Origin: Chloroflexota bacterium
Lineage (GTDB): Bacteria > Chloroflexota > Dehalococcoidia > JACPQD01
DNA: 64,000 nucleotides
NCBI GenBank assembly: GCA_016190665.1
Contig: JACPQD010000038.1
Location: forward strand, 36,741-100,740
Reading direction: 5' to 3'
In this document: in pieces, positions 27,114-37,032 of the stretch
Layout: every line of letters starts with the position of its first letter
Numbering within the stretch: position 1 is the stretch's first letter
Translations under genes and position numbers: made by a program
Notes under the pieces: model-generated
Told to the model about the DNA's origin: nothing
The model's database searches: none
What the model saw: the letters and a program-made list of their open reading frames with translations, nothing else

Positions 27114-28064
27114 TCAATACTGAACCCTGGGATCGAGCCAAGCGTACAGGAGGTCAACCGCCAAATTGGTAAGGGAGAAAACAACCGCAATCAGGAGTAT
27201 CACCGTCTGAACGGTAGGATAGTCCCTGCGGAAGATGGCCATAACAAGGTACTGCCCCAATCCGGGAAGGTTGAACACGGTCTCGATGACCACCACCCCT
27301 GAAAGGAGCGCGGCCACCGTGAAACCGATGACGGTTATTACTGGGATGAGGGCGTTCTTCAGCGCATGGACCACAATTACGCTGCGCTCCTGCAGCCCCT
27401 TGGCCCGGGCTGTACGGATGTAGTCCTCCCTCAACACCTCGAGCATAGCAGACCGGAGCATTCTGGCTACAATCGCCGAGACATGATACCCCAAAGCTAG
27501 CGCAGGCCAAAAGAATTGCAGCACGTTTTCCTTCGGGTCATCAAAAAAAGGCACCGGCGTCACGCTGGGCATCCACTTGAAGCTGGAAACAAGAGCCATG
27601 AGGATAAGCATACCCACCCAGAAGCTGGGTGCAGCAAGACCGGTTACGGTAAAAACCCTGATCCCATGATCCAGCAACGTGTCCCGGCGGAGCGCTGAAA
27701 CGATCCCCGCTGGCAACGCAATGGCCAGCCCTATTAGCAAAGCAAAGATTGCCAGCTCAAGCGTGACGGGAATGGTCTTGCCTATCTCCTGGAGGATCGG
27801 CTGCTTTGTCCAATAGGAATCCCCGAAGTCCAAGTGAAGCGTCTTCCACAACCAGTCGACATATTGGGTTTGCCAGGGTAGATCCAGGCCTAAAGATTTG
27901 CGCAACTCTTGATAAGTCGCCTGGTCGGCGGCCGAGCCGCCCTCGCCCATCATCGCCAGCGCGATGTCGCCCGGGGCCAGCCGAATGACGACGAAAACGA
28001 GCACCGATACGGCCAATAGCGTGGGTATCAGCAGCAGAAGACGCCGTAAGACATAGGCACTCAT
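27114..28064 (-). CDS. ABC transporter permease, DppB-like
   Basis: 316 aa with six predicted membrane segments. It starts with the family N-terminus YVLRRLLLLIPTLLAVSVLVF and has RLAPGDIA, a long periplasmic loop and the coupling EAA-loop REDYIRTARAKGLQER. The last part has the conserved VVVIETVFNLPGLGQYLV and DPRVQY ending. The start at 28064 is chosen by similarity to the usual DppB N-terminus. Immediately upstream is the SBP at 28189, so SBP-DppB-DppC form a normal importer order lacking the two ATPases. Confidence 0.93.
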   Translation of the reverse strand: MSAYVLRRLLLLIPTLLAVSVLVFVVIRLAPGDIALAMMGEGGSAADQATYQELRKSLGLDLPWQTQYVDWLWKTLHLDFGDSYWTKQPILQEIGKTIPVTLELAIFALLIGLAIALPAGIVSALRRDTLLDHGIRVFTVTGLAAPSFWVGMLILMALVSSFKWMPSVTPVPFFDDPKENVLQFFWPALALGYHVSAIVARMLRSAMLEVLREDYIRTARAKGLQERSVIVVHALKNALIPVITVIGFTVAALLSGVVVIETVFNLPGLGQYLVMAIFRRDYPTVQTVILLIAVVFSLTNLAVDLLYAWLDPRVQY

Positions 28065-28188
28065 TGGCGCCCCTTCAAGAATGGCAGGCAACCGCGGCAG
28101 CGAACCCACCGGGCCTAGACGAAGCAACCCACGGCAGACTCGACAGGGCTGGTCGCCTACTTGTTCTGCCCCCGGAGGCAGATCAGGC

Positions 28189-29850
28189 TCAACGGGCCAG
28201 CCAGACCTCCCGGGCCGACAAGGCGCTAGTGAAGCGAGCGCTCGTGTGCACCACGTAGTTTCTCACTTCCGGCCCATACACAGCCGCGTCCATCTCAAAG
28301 TAGCCAATGCCCAGCACCACGTCGTCAAGCATGATTCGTTCTATTTGCCAGGCAAGCGCGCGCCGTTTCTGCGCGTCTACCTCGGTCTCCTGCTCCTGCC
28401 AAAGCTCCTTCACTCTGGGGTTATCGTAGCGATTGTAGAACTGCCCGCCAGGTAGAGCGACGTCGGCAATTACCGCTGTCGGATCCACAAGTCTAACAGA
28501 GAGGCGCCAACTCTTAAAAGGGTACTTGAGTCGCTCGGCGCCGTAGAGATTGGCCTGAGCAGCGACGTTGTCCATGGGGATGTTCTTCGCTTCAAAACCG
28601 ATCCTTTCCAATTGATCACGCACGAAGATAGCCCACTTCATGTGCAAGCCGTCGTTGCGATGAGGCCATTCCAGCTTGAACCCGGGAGGTATTCCCGCTT
28701 CATCCAAAAGCCGTCTCGCTTGAGTACGGCGCTCTTCTATGGTAATCCCCCCGAACTCGGGCCTCTTGAGAAGCTCCTCCTTGGGCAAAGCCCAGAAGCT
28801 GGGCTTGGTGAACCCGCCGATCTCGCCCCAGCCTCCAGCAACGGTCTTTATGGCCGCTTCTCGGTCTATCGCCAGGTTCACTGCTCTCCTGACGCGTACG
28901 TCATCAAAGGGTTTGCCCTTGACATCGAAGATAAGTGCAGTGTAAATGAAGCTTGGGTATGTCACTACCTTTGTCTGGGGATTTTGAGATGCTATCCTAT
29001 CGGCTGAGGCGCGGTCAACATCCGCAAGAAGCATGTCGAGGCGGCGGGTTGCCATGGCAGCAGCCATGGTGGCGCGGTCCGGTATGATAAGGATGCTGAC
29101 GCCATGAAGATAAGGACGACCGCTTCTGAAATAGTCGTCGTTTTTTCTGAACTCGTACCGGGAGCCCCGCGCTATGTCCTTCACTTTGAAGGGGCCCGTG
29201 CCCAGTATTTGACTGCTAAGGACAGTTTGCCCCTTTTCCTCCACTATGTGTCTGGGGACGATACTGTGGTTGGGTATCGCCAGTGCCGGCAGTAGGATAG
29301 CCGAAGAACGCTTAAGGACAAGCCGCACTGTGCGGGCGTCTTCGATTTGTACTCGTTCAACCGCCTCGAGAAAGTCTTTGAACCCACTCCGCACTCCTCT
29401 TGGTGGGTCCTTGATTCTTTCCAGGCTGAACTTTACGTCCTCGGCGGTAAAGGGCTTGCCGTCATGCCAGCGCACTCCCTGGCGAAGCTTAAGAGTGTAG
29501 GCCTTACCATCTTTACTTAGCTCCCAGCTCTCTGCCAGACCAGCCGCTATCTCCTCCTGCTTCAGGGGATCATACTCAAGCAACCCCTCGTAGGCCAGGG
29601 CTATGACCTGAACAGTGTCGTAGGCGGTTTCATGGTGTGGATCAAAGCCGGGAGCGTCAAGCCGCCCCCAGCGCCTCAGCACGCCTCCATACTTGGGTTG
29701 CTCCTCTCGCGGAGCCGGCGTGAGGGCGGGGGGCAGCAGGGCTGTCGACTTGGAAGCGGGTGGCGGCGCCGCCACGGAGGAGCAACTCGCCAGCAACAGC
29801 CACAAGACCGTCAGACAACTCGCGGTTGCCAAGACTTTTCTCGTTTGCAT
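28189..29850 (-). CDS. Family-5 ABC solute-binding lipoprotein linked to the permease pair
   Basis: 553 aa, ATG with GGAGG 7 nt upstream, lipobox Cys23 (LLASCSS). SBP_bac_5 body: SWELSKDGKAYTLKL, RWHDGKPFTAEDVKFSLER, GTGPFKV and DVRVRRAVNLAIDR. It lacks the SFQKYQ tail and ends LSAREVWLAR. It is the only SBP adjacent to permease genes, so it is the most likely cognate receptor of DppBC; the others may share the channel. Upstream is the WTDGLP-domain gene 29913. Confidence 0.92.
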   Translation of the reverse strand: MQTRKVLATASCLTVLWLLLASCSSVAAPPPASKSTALLPPALTPAPREEQPKYGGVLRRWGRLDAPGFDPHHETAYDTVQVIALAYEGLLEYDPLKQEEIAAGLAESWELSKDGKAYTLKLRQGVRWHDGKPFTAEDVKFSLERIKDPPRGVRSGFKDFLEAVERVQIEDARTVRLVLKRSSAILLPALAIPNHSIVPRHIVEEKGQTVLSSQILGTGPFKVKDIARGSRYEFRKNDDYFRSGRPYLHGVSILIIPDRATMAAAMATRRLDMLLADVDRASADRIASQNPQTKVVTYPSFIYTALIFDVKGKPFDDVRVRRAVNLAIDREAAIKTVAGGWGEIGGFTKPSFWALPKEELLKRPEFGGITIEERRTQARRLLDEAGIPPGFKLEWPHRNDGLHMKWAIFVRDQLERIGFEAKNIPMDNVAAQANLYGAERLKYPFKSWRLSVRLVDPTAVIADVALPGGQFYNRYDNPRVKELWQEQETEVDAQKRRALAWQIERIMLDDVVLGIGYFEMDAAVYGPEVRNYVVHTSARFTSALSAREVWLAR

Positions 29851-29912
29851 AGTGGTTCCTCCTCCGACTTGTACCACCAGTTTGAAAGAGCACAAGCCTA
29901 CCCGCTGCGTGG

Positions 29913-30959
29913 TCAGCTAGACTCGATGCGCTTGCTCACCGCCCTGGTCTCCCCGAAAGTGGCCACGAAAGAGGAGTGCAGGCCGCCCGGTCCGCCGGCT
30001 ACCACTATCATCACGTCTTCCACCCGCTTTGCCGGATAGGCGAAGCCGTCGACCATGTGGCCGTCGCCAGCCATGATGTGAGAGCGCTTGTCGTTAGGCC
30101 AGCTATCGATCGACACGCGAGAGTTTTCGAAGAGGAACTGCCTGGCCTGCTCCTTGGAGAAGCCTTCTTCGGCCATCATCTGCGCGTTTGGGGGGCACAT
30201 AATGATAAGAGGCTCGCCGGCGTGGTTCATGTTATTGGTCCCCAAGACTGACATGGCATTGGCCAGCAGGATGAGCATGCTGCGCCCGCCCCGCGAGCCG
30301 CACATGATGTTGAGCGGCGCGGCCGCTCCGATAGCCGTGACCACGCTATCAGAGGCTTGGAAGCCGCGCTCAACGTGGAGCGGCTCCCAGGGGCTGTCCT
30401 CTTCATTCTCGCCGTAGCAATAGCTGAACTTGCCCGGCATGCCCTGGGTCGATTTGTCCACCGTCCCAGCGATAGCGCCGCCGATGTTCAGGAGGATGAG
30501 CCTCAGGGCGCGCCCTATGGTGGCGTTGCTCCGCCAGCCCTGCCCCATGCAGTTGGCGCCAGAGTTGATGTTCAGCTTATCGCGAATGGGGCCGTTGATG
30601 ACCAGCATCGGCCCAACGGGGTGGGTGGTGGCCTGGATGCCGGGCAGGTTGAACTCTTTCTCCACTACCGCCTGCACCGAGGCCATAATCACTGACATGT
30701 ATTCCGGGAGGCAGCCCGCCATCACCGCGTTGACGGCAATCTTCTCGATGGTTGCCTCTCCAAGCGCTGGGGGAATCAAGGCGATGACCTCGTCCGGGCT
30801 GCGACCGCTGTATTCAACCATGCGCCGTACGAGCTTCTCGGTGGGCGGGATGATGGGGAGGCCGTCGGTCCAGCCCTGTCCGTAGGCGTAATCGGAGGCC
30901 GCCTCCGCCGACGCGACTACCTCGACCCTATCTGAAATCAGCTTGGCTGCCTTAGCCAT
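29913..30959 (-). CDS. WTDGLP-domain protein adjacent to a separate UGSC-type selenoprotein
   Basis: 348 aa, the same domain as at 15138. Motifs are GWTDGLPIIPPT, IAVNAVMAGCLPEYMSVIMA, VINGPIRDKLNINSGANC, RSNATIGRALRLILLNIGG, YCYGENEEDSPWEPLHVER and MIVVAGGPGGLHSS. The Cys of MAGC is invariant in all five copies in the window. The start at 30959 has GGAGGTTTCC before the ATG; longer in-frame starts lack this. The UGSC-type selenoprotein gene 31140-31694 is the next gene upstream, so both halves of the fused proteins elsewhere exist here as two genes. Confidence 0.78.
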   Translation of the reverse strand: MAKAAKLISDRVEVVASAEAASDYAYGQGWTDGLPIIPPTEKLVRRMVEYSGRSPDEVIALIPPALGEATIEKIAVNAVMAGCLPEYMSVIMASVQAVVEKEFNLPGIQATTHPVGPMLVINGPIRDKLNINSGANCMGQGWRSNATIGRALRLILLNIGGAIAGTVDKSTQGMPGKFSYCYGENEEDSPWEPLHVERGFQASDSVVTAIGAAAPLNIMCGSRGGRSMLILLANAMSVLGTNNMNHAGEPLIIMCPPNAQMMAEEGFSKEQARQFLFENSRVSIDSWPNDKRSHIMAGDGHMVDGFAYPAKRVEDVMIVVAGGPGGLHSSFVATFGETRAVSKRIESS

Positions 30960-31139
30960 GGAAACCTCCATCCCTATCTTTGGCCTGACCCTTCCCCCCA
31001 ACACAAGGAGCAACTGAGGAGGTGTCCACCGTGTCATGATCGGCCCCAGCGAAGCGTCCGACATCTCCCTTGAACCCTTCGCGGGGTTCTTCGCCTCGGC
31101 TCAGAACTACGTAGTCAAATGTGGGCACCCACCGACTGG

Positions 31140-31694
31140 TTAGCCCCTGACCGCCGGCTTCGCCTTCACCTGACACACCGCCTCAACCACCGACGGCAGA
31201 ATCCTATCGGCGATCTGCAATAGCTCGGCATCCGGCAAAGTGTCGTAGGGATGAGGCACGACGGCGAGCGGCAAGTCCGGGATACCGCGCCCCTTGGCGA
31301 TGGCTTGGGCCAGCGGCAAGAAGAACGTGGTCACCAAGGTCACTGTCGGAACGCCGCGCTGCTCCAGGTCGATCGCATCGTGGATACTCCACGTCGTGCA
31401 GGCCCCTCAGCTACCCAGGCCGTTGACCACCACATCGCACCTCCTGGCTAGCTCGTCCAGGTCCTCCGGCGGGGTCCCCCGGATGCCCACCTTCGCCTTC
31501 CACACGAAGCCGAAGACATGATCCTTCTCCTTGAGCTGCTCTTCGAAGCTGTTCATGGTCACTAAGAGGCTGGGCCACTCATTGCGCAAGAAGCCGACCA
31601 CCTTGCCGTCCAAGTTGACCACCCGCGGCGCCAATCTGCTTTGTTTCCGTCCAGGTGTCGCAAGCGGGCTCAGCATCTTCATCGTCCGGGACAT
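31140..31694 (-). CDS. Stand-alone UGSC-type selenoprotein, in-frame UGA = Sec96
   Basis: 184 aa if UGA at 31407-31409 is selenocysteine. The Sec context is VVNGLGS-U-GACTTWSIHDA, motif U-G-A-C. The fold-defining parts on both sides match the C-terminal domain of 38784-40469: RVVNLDGKVVGFL before, and VPTVTLVTTFF, PHPYDTLPDAEL after. Both coding parts are in the same frame with no gap. A 6-bp perfect stem-loop follows the UGA (31379-31393). The ATG follows GGGAGAAAGAT. Ending translation at the UGA would remove half the domain, including the resolving Cys of the motif. It probably works with the WTDGLP-domain protein 29913 (inference). Confidence 0.87.
31379..31393 (-). promoter_or_regulatory. 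Candidate SECIS element of selenoprotein 31140-31694
   Basis: On the mRNA, CGTGGA pairs perfectly with TCCACG around loop GTA. The GU of the loop begins 20 nt after the UGA, the distance I recall for the E. coli fdhF SECIS. The stem also encodes the conserved TTWSIH residues, so it is under both protein and RNA constraint. Confidence 0.72.
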
Positions 31695-31917
31695 ATCTTT
31701 CTCCCATCTTCCTGATTACCCTCGGTTAGCCTGCAGAACCGCCGCTCGAAGGCGGGCGAAACATGGGTCGCCTTTCGTCGCCCCCTGCCACGATGATCAT
31801 GTCCTCCCACTCCAGCAGCATCATGACGTCGGGGTGTTGCCCACCAGCGGAGCCAGGCGCACGGGCCGTACATCCCGGTTATCCATCCCTGTTACGGGAG
31901 GTGACCCGTCCCTCCTT

Positions 31918-33294
31918 TCAGGCCTCGATGCCACCTTTAATCCTCAGAGCCATAGAACGGAACTCTTCGTCCGTGAGTGATCGCTTGCGGATCAGTATTT
32001 CTTCCATTACCTCTGCCAGGATAGCATCCACTTCGGCTTTCTCGACAGTTATACCGAGCTGTGTAAGCTTATCAAACATGCCCCAGTGACCGCTGGCTCT
32101 GGTGATGGTCCATTTGTCCTGATTTCCGAATACCGACCCCCTAACGCACCAGTGGATCAAAGGGTCCACAGGCAGTTCCTGGGTGATCGACTCCGTGCCG
32201 CCCCAGTTGAAGTATTCCTCTCCGGTAACGGGATGGTTGCGGGCCACGGGGACGCGAGTGATGTCCTCCCCCAAACGGCGCAGCGCCGTAAGCCGGTCCA
32301 AGCGAATGCCGGTATCGACCCCGTACAGGACCTCCAGGGCGGCGGCGATCTGTGCCAGGTCGGTCTGTCCGTTGCCGGAGCTGTAGCCGTTCACCGCTAC
32401 CTCCAGCACTTCAGCTCCAGCCTGAACAGCCGCTAGATTGATTGCCACGCCCAGGTTGAACGTGTTGTGGAGGTGGACGACGATCTTGGTATGGGGCGCT
32501 GCCCTTTTGGCGGTCGTCACGGCGTGGGCGATCGCCTGGGGGCCCATGCCGCCAGGACCGTCGAGTAGCACAATGTAGTCAACGCCAGAATTGCCCATAT
32601 CGCGAGCAAACTGCTCAATGTGTTCTTCCGACGCATACAGCAACATGTTCAGCCAGGCCTGAATCTTGAGGCCGCGTTTCTTGGCGTGGTCAATAAGGGG
32701 CTTGTTGCGCTCCACCAGCTCCTCCATGGTCATTGGAGGCTTAACCTCTTTGCGCCAGTCCACGCCGTTCCAGGCCATAACCGGCACCTCCCCCGCGTAG
32801 AAGGGGCTGATAGCGAAATTTGCCGGCCCGCTGATGCTGGCGCAGTTGACGCCCATGTCGGCGAGACGATCGATGCTCTCCTTGACCGTGATCGCTCCCA
32901 CCTCCACCTCGACATCAGGGTCCAGGCTCTTGATGAACCGGACCTCTTCCCGGGCTGATTCCTCTCGCATTAGACGAGAGTACATGCCTACCTGCAGTGA
33001 TTTCACCCCAAGCTCGATGAGGGCCCGCACCAGGCGCCGCCTGTCGCCTGTCGTCAGACCGACCCCAGGCACCTGCTCCGCTGTCCGCAGCGTGACATCC
33101 CTAAGGGTGACCCTTTTGGGCATGCGGCTCGGCAGGGAGGCCCCGAGCACCTCGGGCTTTCGGTTGAGAGGGCTTACGTACCATTTGCCAGGCTCATACG
33201 TCTCCTTGGCACGCATCGTCGCGAGCTGATCCCTGACGAATTGTACCTCGTCGTCGGAAAGATAATTGTGAATTCCCGCTTTTTGAAGTGCCAC
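31918..33294 (-). CDS. HMG-CoA lyase-like / pyruvate carboxyltransferase-type protein (paralogue)
   Basis: 458 aa, same architecture as 24676: N-terminal NYLSDDEVQFVRDQLATMR, barrel start RVTLRDVTLRTAEQ (modified DRE-TIM signature), metal motif VHLHNTFNLGVA, then a C-terminal helical extension. The GTG start at 33294 has GGGAGGAGAATCA upstream. It sits between an SBP (33362) and the selenoprotein 31140, so it belongs to the same transcription unit. The paralogue pair suggests two related substrates or a heteromer. Confidence 0.82.
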   Translation of the reverse strand: MALQKAGIHNYLSDDEVQFVRDQLATMRAKETYEPGKWYVSPLNRKPEVLGASLPSRMPKRVTLRDVTLRTAEQVPGVGLTTGDRRRLVRALIELGVKSLQVGMYSRLMREESAREEVRFIKSLDPDVEVEVGAITVKESIDRLADMGVNCASISGPANFAISPFYAGEVPVMAWNGVDWRKEVKPPMTMEELVERNKPLIDHAKKRGLKIQAWLNMLLYASEEHIEQFARDMGNSGVDYIVLLDGPGGMGPQAIAHAVTTAKRAAPHTKIVVHLHNTFNLGVAINLAAVQAGAEVLEVAVNGYSSGNGQTDLAQIAAALEVLYGVDTGIRLDRLTALRRLGEDITRVPVARNHPVTGEEYFNWGGTESITQELPVDPLIHWCVRGSVFGNQDKWTITRASGHWGMFDKLTQLGITVEKAEVDAILAEVMEEILIRKRSLTDEEFRSMALRIKGGIEA

Positions 33295-33361
33295 TGATTC
33301 TCCTCCCTTTCCATCAGGGTCACGGCGCTTATGAAATCGTCTCCCCAACGAGGTAACCCTT

Positions 33362-35011
33362 TTACTTGGCTAGCCAGATATTCTGATACTTCTGAAAGCT
33401 GAAGTAGCCGAAAACCTTACCGCGGTCCCTCACCTCCGGCCACCAGCCCATGATAGCGTTCCTCCAGTAGATGACGGGCATCATCGCCTGGTCGATCATT
33501 CGAAGGTCAAGCTCGCGGACAATCTTCGCGCGCTCTGCGGGGTCGATGGCACGCGCCTGCTTACCGAAAAGCTCCCATATCTTCTCGTCGGCGGCTCGCT
33601 GCCAGTTGGTGCCCCAGTCATCTCCTACTGGGGCGGCCCAATAGCGGGCCAGGTTCTCCGGGTCGGGGAAAGAGAGGGAAGCGATGCGGGGATGGATTTC
33701 GAAGTTGCCCCGTCGCAGGAGGTCGGTGCGCACTGCGAAATCCCTGATGTCGAGTTGAGCTTTGATACCGATCTTGGCGAATTGGTCGGCAACGTAGACC
33801 GCCAGATCTTCGAACTGCTTGTCCGCGTTGACCAGCATTTTCGCCGCAAAGCCTTCGGGGAAGCCAGCTTCGCCCAACAGTCTCTTGGCATCAGCGATGT
33901 CTTGATCCTTAGGCTGGCGCCAGCCAGGTATCTTCAGCAACTCATCCTTGGGGATGCCCCACTTGCCAGGCATGTGGCTGCCCAACTCGCCGTAGCCCTG
34001 GTCGAGCACCTCGATCGCCCTCTGGCGATCGATGGCGAGGTGAGCAGCCCTGCGCACTCGAATGTCGTCCCAAGGCTTGCGTTGATTGTGAGGCAGAAAA
34101 TTGGAATGGCTGAAGGATGGGTACGACAGGAGGCTCACCTGGGGGAGCGTCTTGCGGATGATATCAGCGTCAGCGGCGGTCAACCCGGACGGACCAGGCC
34201 CGGTGAGTTTCACCCGTCCCGTGCGGAAGGCGGCTAGCCGGGTGCCGGCATCCTGGATGTTGTAGAAGGTCATGCCATCCAGATAGGGCCGACCCCTAAC
34301 GAAGTAGTCCGTAAACTTGACATATTCGAGGGACGTGCCCGGATAATAGGCCTTGAGTTTGTAAGGGCCGGTGCCCATTACATCTTTCTTCATGTCGCCC
34401 TTTTTGTCGAGGAAGGACTCGGAATAAATGGCCATAAAACCCGAGGAGATGATGCCTAAAAAGGTGCTCGACACATACTTGAGCGTGAACCTGACTGAGT
34501 TCTTATCCACCACATCTATTCTGTCGAGGGACATGAGGTCCACCCGGCGCGGGGAGCTGACGTTTTTCGGCGGATTGATGAGCCGGTCATAACTGACCTT
34601 GACGTCCTGGGCGGAGAGCGGTGAACCATCTTGGAATTTGACGTTCTCGTTCAACTGGAAGGTATAGGTCAGCCCATCCTGGCTGACAGTCCAGCTTTTC
34701 GCAAGGTCTCCGATGACGTCTTCCGGACTCTTGGGGTCGAACTGGGTGAGGCCATTGTAGGCAAGAGAGACCACGTTCTCTACCTTGGATGCGGTCTCTT
34801 GATGTAGATCGAAGCTGATGGGGTCCCCCACGCAGGAGACGGACAATATTCCGCCGTACGTGGGCTGTTCGGCGATGGGCTTGGAGCTTGGGGTAGGATC
34901 GCCCGTCTTGGCTTTGGGTGGTGAGTCAGTTATTGCGGGCGCACAGCTCATCAGCGAGAGCGCCAAGAGCGTCAAGCAACTCACAATTGTCAACAGCTTT
35001 ATGGTCTTCAT
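33362..35011 (-). CDS. Family-5 ABC solute-binding lipoprotein (SFQKYQNIWLAK type)
   Basis: 549 aa, lipobox Cys23 (LMSCAPA), short linker. SBP_bac_5 body with SWTVSQDGLTYTFQL, VKFQDGSPLSAQDVKVSYDR, MGTGPYKL and DIRVRRAAHLAIDR; tail SFQKYQNIWLAK. It is close to 21287 and 62056. It is located between the selenoprotein 35151-36854 (upstream) and the HMGL-like gene 31918 (downstream). Confidence 0.92.
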   Translation of the reverse strand: MKTIKLLTIVSCLTLLALSLMSCAPAITDSPPKAKTGDPTPSSKPIAEQPTYGGILSVSCVGDPISFDLHQETASKVENVVSLAYNGLTQFDPKSPEDVIGDLAKSWTVSQDGLTYTFQLNENVKFQDGSPLSAQDVKVSYDRLINPPKNVSSPRRVDLMSLDRIDVVDKNSVRFTLKYVSSTFLGIISSGFMAIYSESFLDKKGDMKKDVMGTGPYKLKAYYPGTSLEYVKFTDYFVRGRPYLDGMTFYNIQDAGTRLAAFRTGRVKLTGPGPSGLTAADADIIRKTLPQVSLLSYPSFSHSNFLPHNQRKPWDDIRVRRAAHLAIDRQRAIEVLDQGYGELGSHMPGKWGIPKDELLKIPGWRQPKDQDIADAKRLLGEAGFPEGFAAKMLVNADKQFEDLAVYVADQFAKIGIKAQLDIRDFAVRTDLLRRGNFEIHPRIASLSFPDPENLARYWAAPVGDDWGTNWQRAADEKIWELFGKQARAIDPAERAKIVRELDLRMIDQAMMPVIYWRNAIMGWWPEVRDRGKVFGYFSFQKYQNIWLAK

Positions 35012-35150
35012 TAGAAACGCTCTCCTTGTGCGATGGTTCGCCGGCGAGAAGACCAGGCGGCCCCTCTCAGACAGCCGCTCCGCCGCTCAACTCGTCGACA
35101 CCTCGTCTGTGGTCTCCTTTGAGGCAGCGGGAATGACGTCTTGACCCCTT

Positions 35151-36854
35151 CTACTGCCACGAGGCTGGCAGCGCTATCCTTTTGCTTATGGGCGGTCCCT
35201 GCTTCTGATTCTGCACGTACCCCTTACTCTGATTCCTGCCCGGGTCGCCACTCACCACAATGCCTATCCACTCGGGCCGCAAGAATACATGTATCATCCT
35301 TTCCGGGTCCGTGGATTCGCAGTACTCCCTGGGTAATAGACCCCGTTCCACCCAAGAGCAGAAACTGAAGCTGGTCTTGCCGCTTTGCCGCCGTAGTTTC
35401 TCCAGAAATCCTGCCGGGGCCTTCACATTATCATACAGATATTCCCTTATGGCATCCTTAGTCCACCCGTCCCTGGCTAAAACCCCTGCAACGCTGGGGC
35501 TCAGGAGGAACAGTGGATGGGACCTCCCCTCGACTATAGAGTGGGCCGCCCAGTAGGTCATAGAGCGCCGGCCGATCAATTCGGCCAGAGTTTCCAGATG
35601 GTCGAGGGCGGTGTGTCCCCCGCTGTAACAGGGGCCGCTGATGCTCATGACGCTTTGAACGGTGACGACGTTCTCACCGCGTTTGAACCCCCGGTCAACG
35701 CTGAAGGGCTGCCAGCCGATCTCAGCCACCGCGTCCTCGTTTTCCGCCAGGGCTACATTGAAGGTATAGGCGATGCTACCCTTATCGGTGTCCCCAGGCG
35801 GGATGCGCAATCCAGCCACGTTACGCATGTATAGCCTTAGGAACCGGCCCAAACTGGTGTTGGCCTGTCTTCCCACGCGCATGACGCCGCAACCGTAGTT
35901 AAAGTCCAGCTCCTTGATTATCGGGCCGTTCAGAATGAGCAGGGGTTCCCACCCAGGCGTACTGCCTGCATCCTCAAGGCGGAATTCGGGGTCTGCAATT
36001 GCCTCCACGATCGGTACCAGTATTGGCATGTATTCCGGGCGGCAACCGGCCATCACCCCATTGACGGCGATGTTCCAAATTGTGGCCTGCCGGTTCTCAG
36101 GCGGGAGTACGCCAACAACCTCATCAGGGGAGCGATCAGTAAAAGCCAGAAACCTTTCAACCTCTTCTATCGTTGGAGGTATTATGGGAAGGCCGTCGGT
36201 CCAGAGGTTTTTCACAAAGAACTCGTGCACTTCCTTCAATGTTCCCTTGAAGACGATGTCTCTCATGCCAGGTTCTACCGGCTTGGCCGAGTCCGCAGCC
36301 GACGTGGTTAGCCCCTCGATAACGTTGTTGAGTAGAACCTCTTTAACCTTCCTCTGCAACTCCTCTTCACTGTCGGTCATGGGCACGCCGGGATACTCCG
36401 CAACTGCGAGGTTCTCCGCCCCCAAGGCCCTTGCTGTTGCCTGAGCCTGCCTGACGAAGTACGACGCTACGACGGAGACGCTGCGAAGACCAGCTCTCTC
36501 CGCAGCCACGCTGGCCCGCACCACTGCGGGCGTGCAGGCACCTCAGGCGCCCACACCCGAAATCACTGCGTCGCACTTATGCTTGCGGAGCAGTTCGGGA
36601 AGGGCAGCTATGACCTCCCTTTCCTTCGGCCCGTGAGTGTCACCGAAAACGTTGTAGTCGACGAACTTGATACCAGAGTATCGCTTGGAAAGCAGCTCCC
36701 GCAGCATAGGGAAAATCTCATCACCCCTGAACATCCATTCCCACAGCTCACATATGGTGCTCCCTTCTAGGTCCTGACCACGGTGGGCGAGATGCATCGG
36801 CTCATAGGCCGATTTACCCAGGGGCCACACCACCTCGAACGTCGGCTGCGCCAT
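35151..36854 (-). CDS. UGSC-type selenoprotein, UGSC domain + WTDGLP domain, in-frame UGA = Sec104
   Basis: 567 aa if UGA at 36543-36545 is selenocysteine, at residue 104, the same position as in 18025-19686. Context: ISGVGA-U-GACTPAVVRAS, motif U-G-A-C. The order is UGSC domain first, then WTDGLP domain (LWTDGLPIIPPT, NGVMAGCRPEYMPIL, LGRFLRLYMRN, ENEDAVAEIGWQPFSVDRG, IGIVVSGDPGRNQ). Both fusion copies keep the linker PMTDSEEELQRK (here) / IMTDSEEALRRK (there). The ATG follows AAGGAGAATCTGA. A stem-loop follows the UGA. It lies between two SBP genes. Confidence 0.87.
36509..36536 (-). promoter_or_regulatory. Candidate SECIS element of selenoprotein 35151-36854
   Basis: On the mRNA, CCCGC pairs with GCGGG around AGTGGT, with a short outer TGC/GCG stem. 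Loop GU starts 19 nt after the UGA. The upper stem is identical to that at 18349-18364 and the loop differs by one base. Confidence 0.72.
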
Positions 36855-37032
36855 TCAGATTCTCCTTCCTTAGTTGCTGACTACTAGCAAACTCCCGTCT
36901 CGGCCCGATCAGTTGTAGGGTATCGACTCCGTCGATAGAACCCACAGATGGCTCCGGTAATGGGTCGCGGAGGTCGAACTCATTGCCGGAGAAACTTGAC
37001 TCATTCACAACAAGTTCTTTGCTTCGAAGCCA

